Shown: in pieces, positions 30,720 to 41,474 of the stretch
Layout of the letters: every line of letters starts with the position of its first letter
Position numbering within the stretch: position 1 is the stretch's first letter
Program-made: the position numbers and the translations under genes
Notes under the pieces: model-generated
What the model saw: the letters and a program-made list of their open reading frames with translations, nothing else
Told to the model about the DNA's origin: nothing
Database searches by the model: none
Assembly (NCBI GenBank): GCA_024235995.1
Contig: JACKLI010000001.1
Coordinates: forward strand, 1,488,001-1,552,000
Direction of reading: 5' to 3'
Source of the DNA: Burkholderiaceae bacterium
Lineage (GTDB): Bacteria > Pseudomonadota > Gammaproteobacteria > Burkholderiales > Burkholderiaceae_C
Length of the DNA stretch: 64,000 nt

Positions 30720-31811
30720 ATGAGCATTGAGCAACAGGACGTGCAGCAGGCGGTGCAGGCCGTCGTCGATCCGGCCACCGGCCAGGGCCTGCTGGAGCTG
30801 GCGCAGCTGAAGAACGTGCAGGTCATGGGCGCCGACGTGTCGTTCGACCTCGAGCTGGGCTATCCGGCCCAGAGCCAGCACGCCGCGCTGCGCCAGGCCC
30901 TGGTGGCCGCCGTGCGTGCGCTGCCGGGCGTGGGCAACGTGTCGGTGCACATCGCCACCCGGGTGGGCGCGCACGCCGCGCAGCGCGGGCTGCCGCTGCT
31001 GCCGCAGGTCAAGAACATCGTGGCCGTGGCCTCGGGCAAGGGCGGCGTGGGCAAGAGCACCACCACCGCCAACCTGGCGCTGGCGCTGGCCGCCGAGGGC
31101 GCGCGCGTGGGCGTGCTGGACGCCGACATCTACGGCCCCAGCCAGCCCATCATGCTGGGCATCCGCGGCCGGCCCGAAAGCCGCGACGGCAAGAGCATGG
31201 AGCCCATGAACGGCCACGGCCTGCAGGTCATCTCGATCGGCTTTCTGGTCGACCAGGACCAGGCCATGGTCTGGCGCGGACCCATGGCCACGCAGGCGCT
31301 GGACCAGCTGCTGCGCCAGACCCACTGGCACGACCTGGACTACCTGATGGTCGACATGCCGCCGGGCACGGGCGACATCCAGCTCAGCCTGAGCCAGCGC
31401 GTGCCGCTGGCCGGCGCGGTCATCGTCACCACGCCGCAGGACATCGCGCTGGCCGACGCGCGCAAGGCGGTGACCATGTTCGAGAAGGTCGGCGTGCCCA
31501 TCCTGGGGCTGGTCGAGAACATGGCCGTGCACGTGTGTTCCCACTGCGGCCACGCCGAGCACATCTTCGGGGCCGATGGCGGCAAGCGCTACGCGGCCGA
31601 GAAAGGCCTGGACTACCTGGGCGCGCTGCCGCTGGCGCTGTCCATCCGCGAGCAGGCCGACTCGGGCACGCCCACGGTGATGGCCGAGCCCGAGGGCGAC
31701 GTCGCCGCCACCTACAAGCAGATGGCGCGCCAGATGGCGGTCGAGCTGGCGCGGCGCACGCGCGACGCGACGGGCAAGCTGCCGACGATCACCCTCTCGC
31801 GCGACACCTGA
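30720..31811 (+). CDS. apbC: Mrp/ApbC family Fe-S cluster carrier ATPase
   Basis: Cytoplasmic P-loop ATPase of 363 residues that carries and transfers Fe-S clusters. An N-terminal MIP18/DUF59-like domain (about 1-85, ending LPGVGNVSVHIATR) precedes the ATPase. The deviant Walker A is SGKGGVGKST in IVAVASGKGGVGKSTTTANL, and the cluster-ligating CxxC is in HVCSHCGHAEHIFG. Other family blocks are DADIYGPSQPIMLG and DMPPGTGDIQLSLSQ. The frame runs on upstream to 30423, but the ATG at 30720 behind AAAAAAGGTCAA gives the right start. Confidence 0.95.
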   Translation: MSIEQQDVQQAVQAVVDPATGQGLLELAQLKNVQVMGADVSFDLELGYPAQSQHAALRQALVAAVRALPGVGNVSVHIATRVGAHAAQRGLPLLPQVKNIVAVASGKGGVGKSTTTANLALALAAEGARVGVLDADIYGPSQPIMLGIRGRPESRDGKSMEPMNGHGLQVISIGFLVDQDQAMVWRGPMATQALDQLLRQTHWHDLDYLMVDMPPGTGDIQLSLSQRVPLAGAVIVTTPQDIALADARKAVTMFEKVGVPILGLVENMAVHVCSHCGHAEHIFGADGGKRYAAEKGLDYLGALPLALSIREQADSGTPTVMAEPEGDVAATYKQMARQMAVELARRTRDATGKLPTITLSRDT

Positions 31812-31887
31812 TCGGCCGTCCATACCTTGGAGTTGGTCGTCATCAAACGTCAGGATTAGTGCCAAAGTGTAATTGTTTGCAGGGGTG

Positions 31888-31918
31888 TTTTGTCGTAGGG
31901 TACGCACCCTGGACAAAA
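31888..31918. promoter_or_regulatory. Inverted repeat just before the DUF2726 gene
   Basis: TTTTGTC-GT-AGGGT-ACGC-ACCCT-G-GACAAAA is a two-part inverted repeat ending 10 bases before the start codon at 31929. It may be an operator or an mRNA leader hairpin; on the plus strand there is no T-run after it, so it is a poor terminator for apbC. Confidence 0.5.
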
Positions 31919-31928
31919 GTCTCGCCCC

Positions 31929-32675
31929 ATGAACTCGTTTGACTTCCGATCGCTCGCGGACTGGACCGGCCCGGTGACCGTGGACGGCTCGGTGGTGGCG
32001 GCGGCACTGGTGCTGCTGGTGTTGGCGCTGGCGTGGCTGTGGTGGCCGCGCAAGGCGCGCCCGGCGGCCGAGCAGCACGTCGACGCAGCGACGCGCTTTG
32101 CCGCCATGGCGCCCCTCAACGAGGAGCAGGTGGCGCTGCTGCGTTATCTGCATCGGGCCTTTCCGGAAGGGGCGGTGCTGTTCCGCCCGCTGCTGCGGCG
32201 CTTTCTGACGGTGCGCGCCGGCCCGGACCGCGGCGCGGCCCGGCGGTGGCTCGATCACGCACGCGTCGACTTCCTGCTGTGCGACGAGCAAGGCCAGCCG
32301 ATGTACGCCTTCGAGGTCGACCTGCTGCGCACGCGCGACGACCCGCTGGTGCAGCGCCGCCTGGCCGAAAAGAACCACGCGCTGCGTACCGCCGGCATCC
32401 GCCTGATCCGCTTCAAGGGCGCGCTGTCGAGCTGGCCGCAGCCCGAGGTGCTGCGCGAGCGCGTGCTGGCCGCGGCGCGGCCCACGCCCTCGGGCTTTGG
32501 CGCCAGCGGCTACGCCAACTCCGGCTTTGCGCCGTCGGGGTTCACGCCCTCGGGCTTCGAGGGCTCGCAGTGGGGGCGCGGCGCCGGCACGACGCCGTCG
32601 GGCGCGATGGGCCTGACCGGCCTGGCATCGGCCGATCAGGCCAATCCCTGGCAGACCGTGCGCAAGCGCTCCTGA
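31929..32675 (+). CDS. DUF2726 domain protein with a PSGF-repeat tail
   Basis: A 248-residue protein with one membrane helix (about 20-42, VVAAALVLLVLALAWLWW). It is followed by a cytoplasmic DUF2726 domain (about 60-180) containing FRPLLRRFLTV, ARVDFLLCDEQGQPMYAFEVD and LIRFKG; the fold is suspected to be nuclease-like (D...E-x-D pattern). The last 70 residues are a low-complexity run of PSGF/ASGY/NSGF units (PSGFGASGYANSGFAPSGF). The role of the family is unknown. It converges on the bcl gene with only 4 bases between stops. Confidence 0.8.
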   Translation: MNSFDFRSLADWTGPVTVDGSVVAAALVLLVLALAWLWWPRKARPAAEQHVDAATRFAAMAPLNEEQVALLRYLHRAFPEGAVLFRPLLRRFLTVRAGPDRGAARRWLDHARVDFLLCDEQGQPMYAFEVDLLRTRDDPLVQRRLAEKNHALRTAGIRLIRFKGALSSWPQPEVLRERVLAAARPTPSGFGASGYANSGFAPSGFTPSGFEGSQWGRGAGTTPSGAMGLTGLASADQANPWQTVRKRS

Positions 32676-32679
32676 ATGT

Positions 32680-34260
<1,581 letters not shown>

Positions 34261-34302
34261 GCAAGGGTCTCCGGGCGGGGCCGATGGCGGCTGCCCCGCG
34301 GT

Positions 34303-34321
34303 GCACAATGAATTATTGTGC
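34303..34321. promoter_or_regulatory. Palindrome in the bclA-boxR promoter region
   Basis: GCACAAT-GAATT-ATTGTGC is a perfect 7-bp inverted repeat. It overlaps the predicted -10 hexamer of bclA (AATAAT on the minus strand, preceded at 16 bases by TTGCAT) and the -35 of boxR (TTGTGC, 34316-34321). It does not fit the TGCA-N6-TGCA BoxR pattern, so a second regulator or a variant site is possible. Confidence 0.55.
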
Positions 34322-34331
34322 TGGCGATCTT

Positions 34332-34351
34332 ACATGCAATAAAATGCATGT
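34332..34351. promoter_or_regulatory. BoxR operator between bclA and boxR
   Basis: ACATGCA-ATAAAA-TGCATGT contains TGCA-N6-TGCA, the pattern bound by BzdR/BoxR regulators of benzoate degradation. It covers the predicted -10 of boxR (ATAAAA, 17 bases after TTGTGC) and the -35 of bclA. Confidence 0.75.
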
Positions 34352-34391
34352 CAAGAATCGGCCTGCCGCATATTGGCCCAGGAAATCTCGC

Positions 34392-35312
34392 ATGAACACC
34401 ACGCCGACCGACCTCGCGGTTGCCACCGCGTCCGAGCCCGAGTCCCGCCACCCGTTCCTGCTGGCGCTGGGCGAGCGCGTGCGCGAGCAGCGCGCGCGCC
34501 GCGGCATGACGCGCAAGGCGGTGGCGCTGGCGGCCGACGTCTCCGAGCGGCACCTGGCCAACCTGGAATACGGCATGGGCAATGCCTCCATCCTGGTGCT
34601 GCTGCAGGTGGCGCGGGCCCTGCAGTGCGAGCTGAGCGAGCTGCTGGGCGACGTGACCACCTCCTCGCCCGAGTGGCTGCTGATCCGCGAGCTGCTGGCC
34701 GGCCGCGGCGAGGCCGAGCTGCGCCAGGCGCGCGAAACGCTGGGCCACCTGTTCCAGGACCCGGGCGCGGCGCGGCGCGCGCGCGGCACGCGCATCGCGC
34801 TGATCGGCCTGCGCGGGGCGGGCAAGTCCACGCTGGGGCGGCGGCTGGCCGAGGACCTGGGCTACGCCTTCATCGAGCTGAGCCGTGAGATCGAGCAGTT
34901 CGCCGGCTGCGGCATCCACGAGATCCACAACCTGTACGGCACCCACGCCTACCGCCGCTACGAGCGTCGCGCGCTGGAGGAGGCCCTGCAGATTTATCCC
35001 GAGGTGGTCATCGCCACCCCCGGCGGCCTGGTGTCCGACGCGGCCAACTTCAACCTGCTGCTGGAGCACTGCCTGACCATCTGGCTGCAGGCCTCGCCGA
35101 ACGACCACATGGCGCGCGTGGCGGCGCAGGGCGACATGCGCCCGATGGCGGCCAGCGCCGAGGCGATGGAAGACCTCAAGCGCATCCTGGTTGGTCGCTC
35201 GGCCTTCTACGCCAAGGCCGACCTGCGCCTGGACACCAGCCAGGGCAGCGAGGAGGAGGTGTTCGCGCGCCTGCGCCGGCTGGCGCGCCAGGCCATCGGC
35301 CAGCCGGTTTGA
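34392..35312 (+). CDS. boxR: BoxR/BzdR-type regulator (XRE domain plus shikimate kinase-like domain)
   Basis: Regulator of 306 residues. An N-terminal helix-turn-helix (about 20-80: LGERVREQRARRGMTRKAVA, then VSERHLANLEYGMGN) joins a shikimate kinase-like C-terminal domain with Walker A GLRGAGKS at 139-146. In the BzdR/BoxR family this second domain binds benzoyl-CoA, which releases DNA, so the box genes are switched on by their own substrate. The ATG at 34392 behind AGGAAAT was chosen; earlier in-frame ATGs lie in the operator. It sits between bclA and boxCBA, with operators on both sides. Confidence 0.93.
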   Translation: MNTTPTDLAVATASEPESRHPFLLALGERVREQRARRGMTRKAVALAADVSERHLANLEYGMGNASILVLLQVARALQCELSELLGDVTTSSPEWLLIRELLAGRGEAELRQARETLGHLFQDPGAARRARGTRIALIGLRGAGKSTLGRRLAEDLGYAFIELSREIEQFAGCGIHEIHNLYGTHAYRRYERRALEEALQIYPEVVIATPGGLVSDAANFNLLLEHCLTIWLQASPNDHMARVAAQGDMRPMAASAEAMEDLKRILVGRSAFYAKADLRLDTSQGSEEEVFARLRRLARQAIGQPV

Positions 35313-35317
35313 AAAAA

Positions 35318-35331
35318 TGCATTAAATTGCA
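35318..35331. promoter_or_regulatory. BoxR operator 1 upstream of boxC
   Basis: TGCA-TTAAAT-TGCA, within AATGCA...TGCATT. It ends one base before the -35 hexamer of the boxC promoter. Confidence 0.8.
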
Positions 35332-35360
35332 TTGACGTGGGTGAAAACATGCACTATGAT
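35332..35360 (+). promoter_or_regulatory. Sigma70 promoter of boxCBA
   Basis: TTGACG (35332-35337), 17 bases, TATGAT (35355-35360): close to consensus with ideal spacing. Both hexamers are contacted by the BoxR sites, so repression by steric exclusion is expected. Confidence 0.8.
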
Positions 35361-35363
35361 GCA
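35350..35363. promoter_or_regulatory. BoxR operator 2 upstream of boxC
   Basis: TGCA-CTATGA-TGCA. The -10 hexamer TATGAT lies across its spacer. Its centre is 32 bases (three helical turns) from operator 1, suiting cooperative binding on one DNA face. Confidence 0.8.
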
Positions 35364-35440
35364 TTTATCGCTCGGGTCAAATGCCAGCCAGGCCCGGGTT
35401 TTCCAAGGTTGCCGCCCAACTTCATCCAGGAGCCCTCGCC

Positions 35441-37108
35441 GTGAACGCCCCCTTGCCCGATCCCAAGGTCGACTACCGCACCGATCCCAGCCGCTACCAC
35501 CACGTCAAGCTGTCCTTCGACGGCGCCGTCGCCACGCTGGCGATCGACATCGACGAGGACGCGGGCATCCGCCCCGGCTACAAGCTCAAGCTCAACAGCT
35601 ACGACCTGGGGGTGGACATCGAGCTGCACGACGCGCTGCAGCGCATCCGCTTCGAGCACCCCGAGGTGCGCAGCGTCGTCGTCACCAGCGGCAAGGACCG
35701 CGTGTTCTGCTCGGGCGCCAACATCTTCATGCTGGGCCTGTCCAGCCACGCCTGGAAGGTCAACTTCTGCAAGTTCACCAACGAGACGCGCAACGGCATC
35801 GAGGACAGCAGCCGGCACAGCGGGCTGAAGTTCATCGCCGCGCTCAACGGCGCCTGCGCCGGCGGCGGCTACGAGCTGGCGCTGGCCTGCGACGACATCG
35901 TGCTGGTGGACGACCGCAGCTCTTCCGTCAGCCTGCCTGAGGTGCCCCTGCTGGGCGTGCTGCCCGGCACCGGCGGCCTCACGCGCGTGACCGACAAGCG
36001 CCACGTGCGCCATGACCGGGCCGACATCTTCTGCACCACCAGCGAAGGCGTGCGCGGCCAGAAGGCGGTGGACTGGCGCCTGGTGGACGCCATCGCCAAG
36101 CCGGCGCAGTTCGCGGGCTTCGTTGCCGAGCGCGCCGCCCGATGGGCCGCATCCAGCGACCGGCCGGCGTCCGGCAAGGGTGTTCTGCTACCCAAAGTGG
36201 AGCGCACCGAATCCGCCGACGCCCTGGCCTACACCCACGTCGGCGTGGCCATCGACCGCGCCCGGCGCGTTGCCACCCTGACGGTCAAGGCGCCCCAGGG
36301 CGCGCAGCCGGCCGATGTGGCCGGCATCGAGGCGGCCGGCGCCGCCTGGTGGCCGCTGGCCATGGCGCGCGAGCTGGACGACGCCATCCTGCACCTGCGC
36401 ACCAACGAGCTGGACATCGGCACCTGGCAGCTCTTGACCGAGGGCGACGCGGCGGCCGTGCTGGCCAACGACGCGCTGATGCAGGCCCACGCCGGCCACT
36501 GGTTCGTGCGCGAGACGCTGGGCATGCTGCGCCGCACGCTGGCGCGGCTGGACGTGTCCTCGCGCAGCCTGTTCGCGCTGATCGAGCCGGGCTCGTGCTT
36601 TGCCGGCACGCTGGCCGAGCTGGCCTTCTGTGCCGACCGCAGCTACCAGCTGGCGCTGGCGGACGAGCCGGCCAAGGCGCCGCGCCTGACGCTGGCCGAG
36701 TGCAACTTCGGCAGCTACCCCATGGTCAACGGCCAGTCGCGCCTGGCGCGCCGCTTTTATGAAGAAGAGGCCCCGCTGGCCGCCGCCCGCGCCGCCATCG
36801 GCCAGGCGCTGGACGGCGCGCAGGCCGAGCAGCTGGGCCTGGTCACCGCCGCGCCCGACGACATCGACTGGGACGACGAGGTGCGCATCGCGCTGGAGGA
36901 GCGCGCCGCCATGAGCCCCGACGCCCTCACCGGCCTGGAGGCCAACTTGCGCTTCGCCCAGAAGGAGAACATGCTGACCCGCATCTTCGGCCGCCTGACC
37001 GCCTGGCAGAACTGGATCTTCCAGCGCCCCAACGCCGTCGGCGAGCACGGTGCGCTCAAGGTCTACGGCAAGGGCGACAAGGCCCGGTTCGACTGGAACC
37101 GCGTCTGA
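35441..37108 (+). CDS. boxC: Benzoyl-CoA-dihydrodiol lyase (2,3-epoxybenzoyl-CoA dihydrolase)
   Basis: Cytoplasmic ring-opening enzyme of 555 residues, equal to the characterised family length. It converts 2,3-epoxybenzoyl-CoA to 3,4-dehydroadipyl-CoA semialdehyde and formate. It is a crotonase-fold protein: VVVTSGKDRVFCSGANIFML and ALNGACAGGGYELALACDDI are the enoyl-CoA-binding segments, and LPEVPLLGVLPGTGGLTRV follows. The GTG at 35441 is preceded by CAGGAG and opens MNAPLPDPKVDYRTDPSRY. First gene of boxC-boxB-boxA, transcribed from the promoter at 35332-35360. Confidence 0.95.
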   Translation: MNAPLPDPKVDYRTDPSRYHHVKLSFDGAVATLAIDIDEDAGIRPGYKLKLNSYDLGVDIELHDALQRIRFEHPEVRSVVVTSGKDRVFCSGANIFMLGLSSHAWKVNFCKFTNETRNGIEDSSRHSGLKFIAALNGACAGGGYELALACDDIVLVDDRSSSVSLPEVPLLGVLPGTGGLTRVTDKRHVRHDRADIFCTTSEGVRGQKAVDWRLVDAIAKPAQFAGFVAERAARWAASSDRPASGKGVLLPKVERTESADALAYTHVGVAIDRARRVATLTVKAPQGAQPADVAGIEAAGAAWWPLAMARELDDAILHLRTNELDIGTWQLLTEGDAAAVLANDALMQAHAGHWFVRETLGMLRRTLARLDVSSRSLFALIEPGSCFAGTLAELAFCADRSYQLALADEPAKAPRLTLAECNFGSYPMVNGQSRLARRFYEEEAPLAAARAAIGQALDGAQAEQLGLVTAAPDDIDWDDEVRIALEERAAMSPDALTGLEANLRFAQKENMLTRIFGRLTAWQNWIFQRPNAVGEHGALKVYGKGDKARFDWNRV

Positions 37109-37124
37109 CGGCATGCGCCCCGCC

Positions 37125-37190
37125 GGATTCAAGCAAAAAATGGCTGCAGCCCCGGTCAATCATGCGCAAGCAGCTATTCATTTCATAGTC
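37125..37190 (+). repeat. Dispersed repeat copy R6, between boxC and boxB
   Basis: Reads GGATTCAAGCAAAAAATGGC at the left and GCGCAAGCAGCTATTCATTT then CATAGTC at the right. It occupies most of the 117-base boxC-boxB gap, ending 35 bases before boxB. Confidence 0.8.
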
Positions 37191-37225
37191 ATCGGTTCGT
37201 CTTTCGATTCCATCAGGAGACCCTC

Positions 37226-38653
<1,428 letters not shown>

Positions 38654-38655
38654 TG

Positions 38656-38771
38656 GACCACCCCCAAGCTGCGCGGACTTCGTTCCGCTTCGCTTCCCCC
38701 CTGCAAGGGGGCGCACCCAGTGACCGGGGGAACCCCGGCCACGGGTGCCCGCGCATGGCCTGCTCCGCGGC
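38656..38771. repeat. Hairpin-rich repeat in the boxB-boxA gap
   Basis: The 142 bases between boxB and boxA are a second copy of the element seen after pgi. CCACCCCCAAGCTGCGCGGA and the next 17 bases (38658-38694) match 12738-12774 exactly in inverted orientation, and are followed by CCCCCTGCAAGGGGG and other short palindromes. It interrupts what should be one transcript. Confidence 0.7.
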
Positions 38772-38795
38772 CATCGGGACCTAACAGAATTGATT

Positions 38796-40115
38796 ATGGA
38801 CACCCGAACCGACACCACGCTGCTCAAGCAGCACCTGATCGACCCGGCCATCTGCATCCGCTGCGGCGCCTGCGAGGCGGCGTGCCCCATCCAGGCCATC
38901 TCGCACGACGCCAACAACTACGTCGTCGATCCGTCCATCTGCGAGCAGTGCCTGGCCTGCATCCCGGGTTGCCCGACCGGCGCCATCGACAACTGGCGCA
39001 TGGTGCCCACGGCACGCGCCTATGCGCTGGACGAGCAGTTCGGCTGGTTCGAACTGCCCGAGGAGCTGACGCCGGCGCAGCTGGCCGAGTCCGGCGCCGA
39101 GGTGCCGGACGACGCGGCCACGGCGGCCGGCGACGCGCCGCAGACGCTGGCCCAGGCCGAGGCGGCGCTGGCCGTGGAGCCGGCCGGCGACGGCGCCTTT
39201 GCCAGCCCCGCCGCCGGCAGCTACACCGCGCGCACGCCGCCCTGGTCGGCCGCGCACGCCTACGTCAACCTGTACGGCGCGCGCGCCGCGCAAAAGACGG
39301 TGACCGCCACCTGCGTGGGCAACGTGCGCGTCACCGAGGTCGGCAAGGACTACGACACGCACCACGTCATCCTGGACTTCGGCGCCATGCCCTTCCCGGT
39401 GCTGGAGGGCCAGTCCATCGGCGTCATCCCGCCCGGGCAGGACGCGCGCGGCCAGCCGCACTTCGCGCGCCAGTACTCGGTGGCCAGCGCGCGCAACGGC
39501 GAGCGGCCGGGCTACAACAACGTCTCGCTCACCATCAAGCGCGTGCTGCAGGACTACGAGGGCAACCCGGTGCGCGGCGTGGCCAGCAACTTCATGTGCG
39601 ACCTGAAGGTGGGCGACCGGGTCGAGGTGATCGGGCCCTTCGGCTCCACCTTCCTGATGCCCAACCACCCGAAGAGCCACATCGTGATGATCTGCACCGG
39701 CACCGGCAGCGCGCCCATGCGCGCCATGACCGAGTGGCGCCGGCGCCTGCGCAAGAGCGGCAAATTCGAGGGCGGGCGCCTGCTGCTGTTCTTCGGCGCG
39801 CGCTCCAAGGAGGAGCTGCCCTACTTCGGCCCGCTGCAAAGCCTGCCGCGCGACTTCATCGACATCCACTTCGCCTTCAGCCGCACCCCCGGCCAGCCCA
39901 AGACCTACGTGCAGGACCGCCTGCGCGAGCGCGCCGCCGACCTGGCGCCGCTGCTGCAGGACGCCAACTGCTTCTTTTACGTGTGCGGCCTCAAGGCGAT
40001 GGAAAGCGGGGTGATGCAGGCGCTGCGCGACGTCGCGCAGGGCGCGGGGCTGAACTGGACCGAGCTGAGCGAGCGCCTGAAGAAGGAAGGGCGCCTGCAC
40101 CTGGAGACCTACTGA
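38796..40115 (+). CDS. boxA: Benzoyl-CoA 2,3-epoxidase, reductase subunit
   Basis: NADPH-dependent reductase of 439 residues that feeds electrons to BoxB. Two 4Fe-4S clusters at the N-terminus are ligated by CIRCGACEAACP and CEQCLACIPGCP. A linker rich in alanine follows (about 95-150). Then comes a ferredoxin-NADP reductase module with the FAD-binding RQYSVASARNG, the NADP-binding MICTGTGSAPMRAM and VCGLKAMESGVMQAL. The ATG at 38796 (MDTRTDTTLLKQHLID) gives the family N-terminus. Last gene of boxCBA. Confidence 0.95.
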   Translation: MDTRTDTTLLKQHLIDPAICIRCGACEAACPIQAISHDANNYVVDPSICEQCLACIPGCPTGAIDNWRMVPTARAYALDEQFGWFELPEELTPAQLAESGAEVPDDAATAAGDAPQTLAQAEAALAVEPAGDGAFASPAAGSYTARTPPWSAAHAYVNLYGARAAQKTVTATCVGNVRVTEVGKDYDTHHVILDFGAMPFPVLEGQSIGVIPPGQDARGQPHFARQYSVASARNGERPGYNNVSLTIKRVLQDYEGNPVRGVASNFMCDLKVGDRVEVIGPFGSTFLMPNHPKSHIVMICTGTGSAPMRAMTEWRRRLRKSGKFEGGRLLLFFGARSKEELPYFGPLQSLPRDFIDIHFAFSRTPGQPKTYVQDRLRERAADLAPLLQDANCFFYVCGLKAMESGVMQALRDVAQGAGLNWTELSERLKKEGRLHLETY

Positions 40116-40131
40116 TCCCCCCCGCCGAAAC

Positions 40132-40323
40132 TCACTTGGTCAGGATCAGCTTGCCCTGGCGCGTGGCCTGCAGGCGGTACACCGCGCCGTTGTGGCGGAT
40201 CTCCACCGTCCGGCGCCCCTGCAGCAGGGCTTCGCTGGGCAGCGGTGCGGCCGCATCGTCGCGGCCCGCAGCAATGGGCGGCGACTGTGGCGGAGGTTGC
40301 GGCGGCGCGGCAGGAGGGGTCAC
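40132..40323 (-). CDS. hemP: Hemin uptake protein HemP
   Basis: A 63-residue protein of the HemP/HmuP family. The conserved C-terminal half is LLQGRRTVEIRHNGAVYRLQ then ATRQGKLILTK; the N-terminal half is proline-rich. Members are small Fur-regulated proteins needed for full expression or function of heme uptake in several proteobacteria. It is the last gene of the bfd-tonB-exbB-exbD-hemP operon, starting 10 bases after the exbD stop. In many genomes hemP leads its operon, so the distal place is notable. No heme receptor gene is in the window. Confidence 0.85.
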   Translation of the reverse strand: MTPPAAPPQPPPQSPPIAAGRDDAAAPLPSEALLQGRRTVEIRHNGAVYRLQATRQGKLILTK

Positions 40324-40333
40324 GCGCGGCGCC

Positions 40334-40747
40334 TCAGGGCCGTGGCGGCTCGGTGATGAAGCCGATCTTCTGGATGCCGGCCTGCTGCGCCGCGGCCATG
40401 GCCTGGGCCACGCGCTCGTAGCGCACGTCGCGGTCGCCGCGCAGGTGCAGCTCGGGTTGCGGCTGCTGCCGGCCGGCGGCCTGCAGGCGCGCGGCCAGCT
40501 GTTCGTCGCTCACGGCCTTGTCGTCCAGCCAATAGCTGCCGTCGGCCTTCACCGTCAGGCGCAGCGTCTGCGGCTGGACCACTTCCTTGTCGGCGCTGGC
40601 GCGCGGCAGTTGCACGTCGACGACGTGCTTCATCACCGGCACGGTGATGATGAAGACGATCAGCAGCACCAGCATCACGTCGATGAACGGGACCATGTTG
40701 ATCTCGCTCATCACGTCCTCGTGCTCGTCGGCGATGAATCCGGCCAT
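40334..40747 (-). CDS. exbD: TonB system biopolymer transport protein ExbD
   Basis: Inner-membrane protein of 137 residues, part of the proton-driven ExbB-ExbD motor that energises TonB. One membrane helix (about 18-40, INMVPFIDVMLVLLIVFIIT) carries the essential aspartate in PFIDVMLVLLI; a periplasmic domain follows. It starts 4 bases after the exbB stop. Confidence 0.93.
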   Translation of the reverse strand: MAGFIADEHEDVMSEINMVPFIDVMLVLLIVFIITVPVMKHVVDVQLPRASADKEVVQPQTLRLTVKADGSYWLDDKAVSDEQLAARLQAAGRQQPQPELHLRGDRDVRYERVAQAMAAAQQAGIQKIGFITEPPRP

Positions 40748-40751
40748 GATT

Positions 40752-41468
40752 TCAACCCTTCTTGATGGGCAGCACCTTGGGGTCGCTGGCGCTGACGCCC
40801 ACGCGCGCGCCGGTCACGTAGTAGGCGTGCAGGTCGTGCGCAAAGCGCCCCAGCCTGAGCTGGATGTGCTTGTTGCCGCGCACCAGCGCGTTGTAGCCCA
40901 GCACCGCCGGGATGGCCACGGCCAGGCCCAGCGCGGTCATGATCAGCGCCTCGCCGATCGGGCCGGCCACCTGGTCGATGCTGGCCTGGCCGGCGCCGCT
41001 GATGCGCATCAGCGCGTGATAGATGCCCCACACGGTGCCGAACAGGCCGACGAAGGGCGCGGTGGAGCCCACCGAGGCCAGCACGGCCAGGCCCTGCTGC
41101 AGCCGGGCGGTGCTGTAGTCGATGCTGCCCTGCAGCGCGCGCGAGATCCAGTCGCTGGCGTTCAGCGAGTCGTGCAGCTGCGCCTGCGTGGCGCGTTGGT
41201 GGGCGGCGGCCTCGCGCCCGTCGAGGGCGAGCTGCCGAAACGGGTTGTCGGCATCAGGGCCCAGCTTGGACAGGCCCTCGGCCATGTCGCTGGAGTGCCA
41301 GAAGCCCTCCACCCGCGCGGCCTGGCGCTTGGCGCGCACGACGCCCAGCGCCTTGACGAGGATGACCACCCACGAGACCAGCGACATGAACACCAGCACC
41401 GCGAACACGCTGCGCGTGACCAGGTCGCCCTGGCTCCACACGTGAATCAGACCGAAGGGGGTTTCCAT
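40752..41468 (-). CDS. exbB: TonB system biopolymer transport protein ExbB
   Basis: Inner-membrane motor protein of 238 residues (MotA/TolQ/ExbB family) with three helices: one near the N-terminus (about 18-40), and two after a long cytoplasmic loop. The conserved stretch GSTAPFVGLFGTVWGIYHAL and then ALIMTALGLAVAIPAVLGYN is visible. It starts 6 bases after the tonB stop and forms the ExbB-ExbD complex with the next gene. Confidence 0.94.
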   Translation of the reverse strand: METPFGLIHVWSQGDLVTRSVFAVLVFMSLVSWVVILVKALGVVRAKRQAARVEGFWHSSDMAEGLSKLGPDADNPFRQLALDGREAAAHQRATQAQLHDSLNASDWISRALQGSIDYSTARLQQGLAVLASVGSTAPFVGLFGTVWGIYHALMRISGAGQASIDQVAGPIGEALIMTALGLAVAIPAVLGYNALVRGNKHIQLRLGRFAHDLHAYYVTGARVGVSASDPKVLPIKKG

Positions 41469-41474
41469 GTCGAC

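Noticed and set aside
31888..31918. Inverted repeat as apbC terminator
   Set aside because: No T-run on the plus strand, and it sits too close to the next start codon; regulatory use is likelier.
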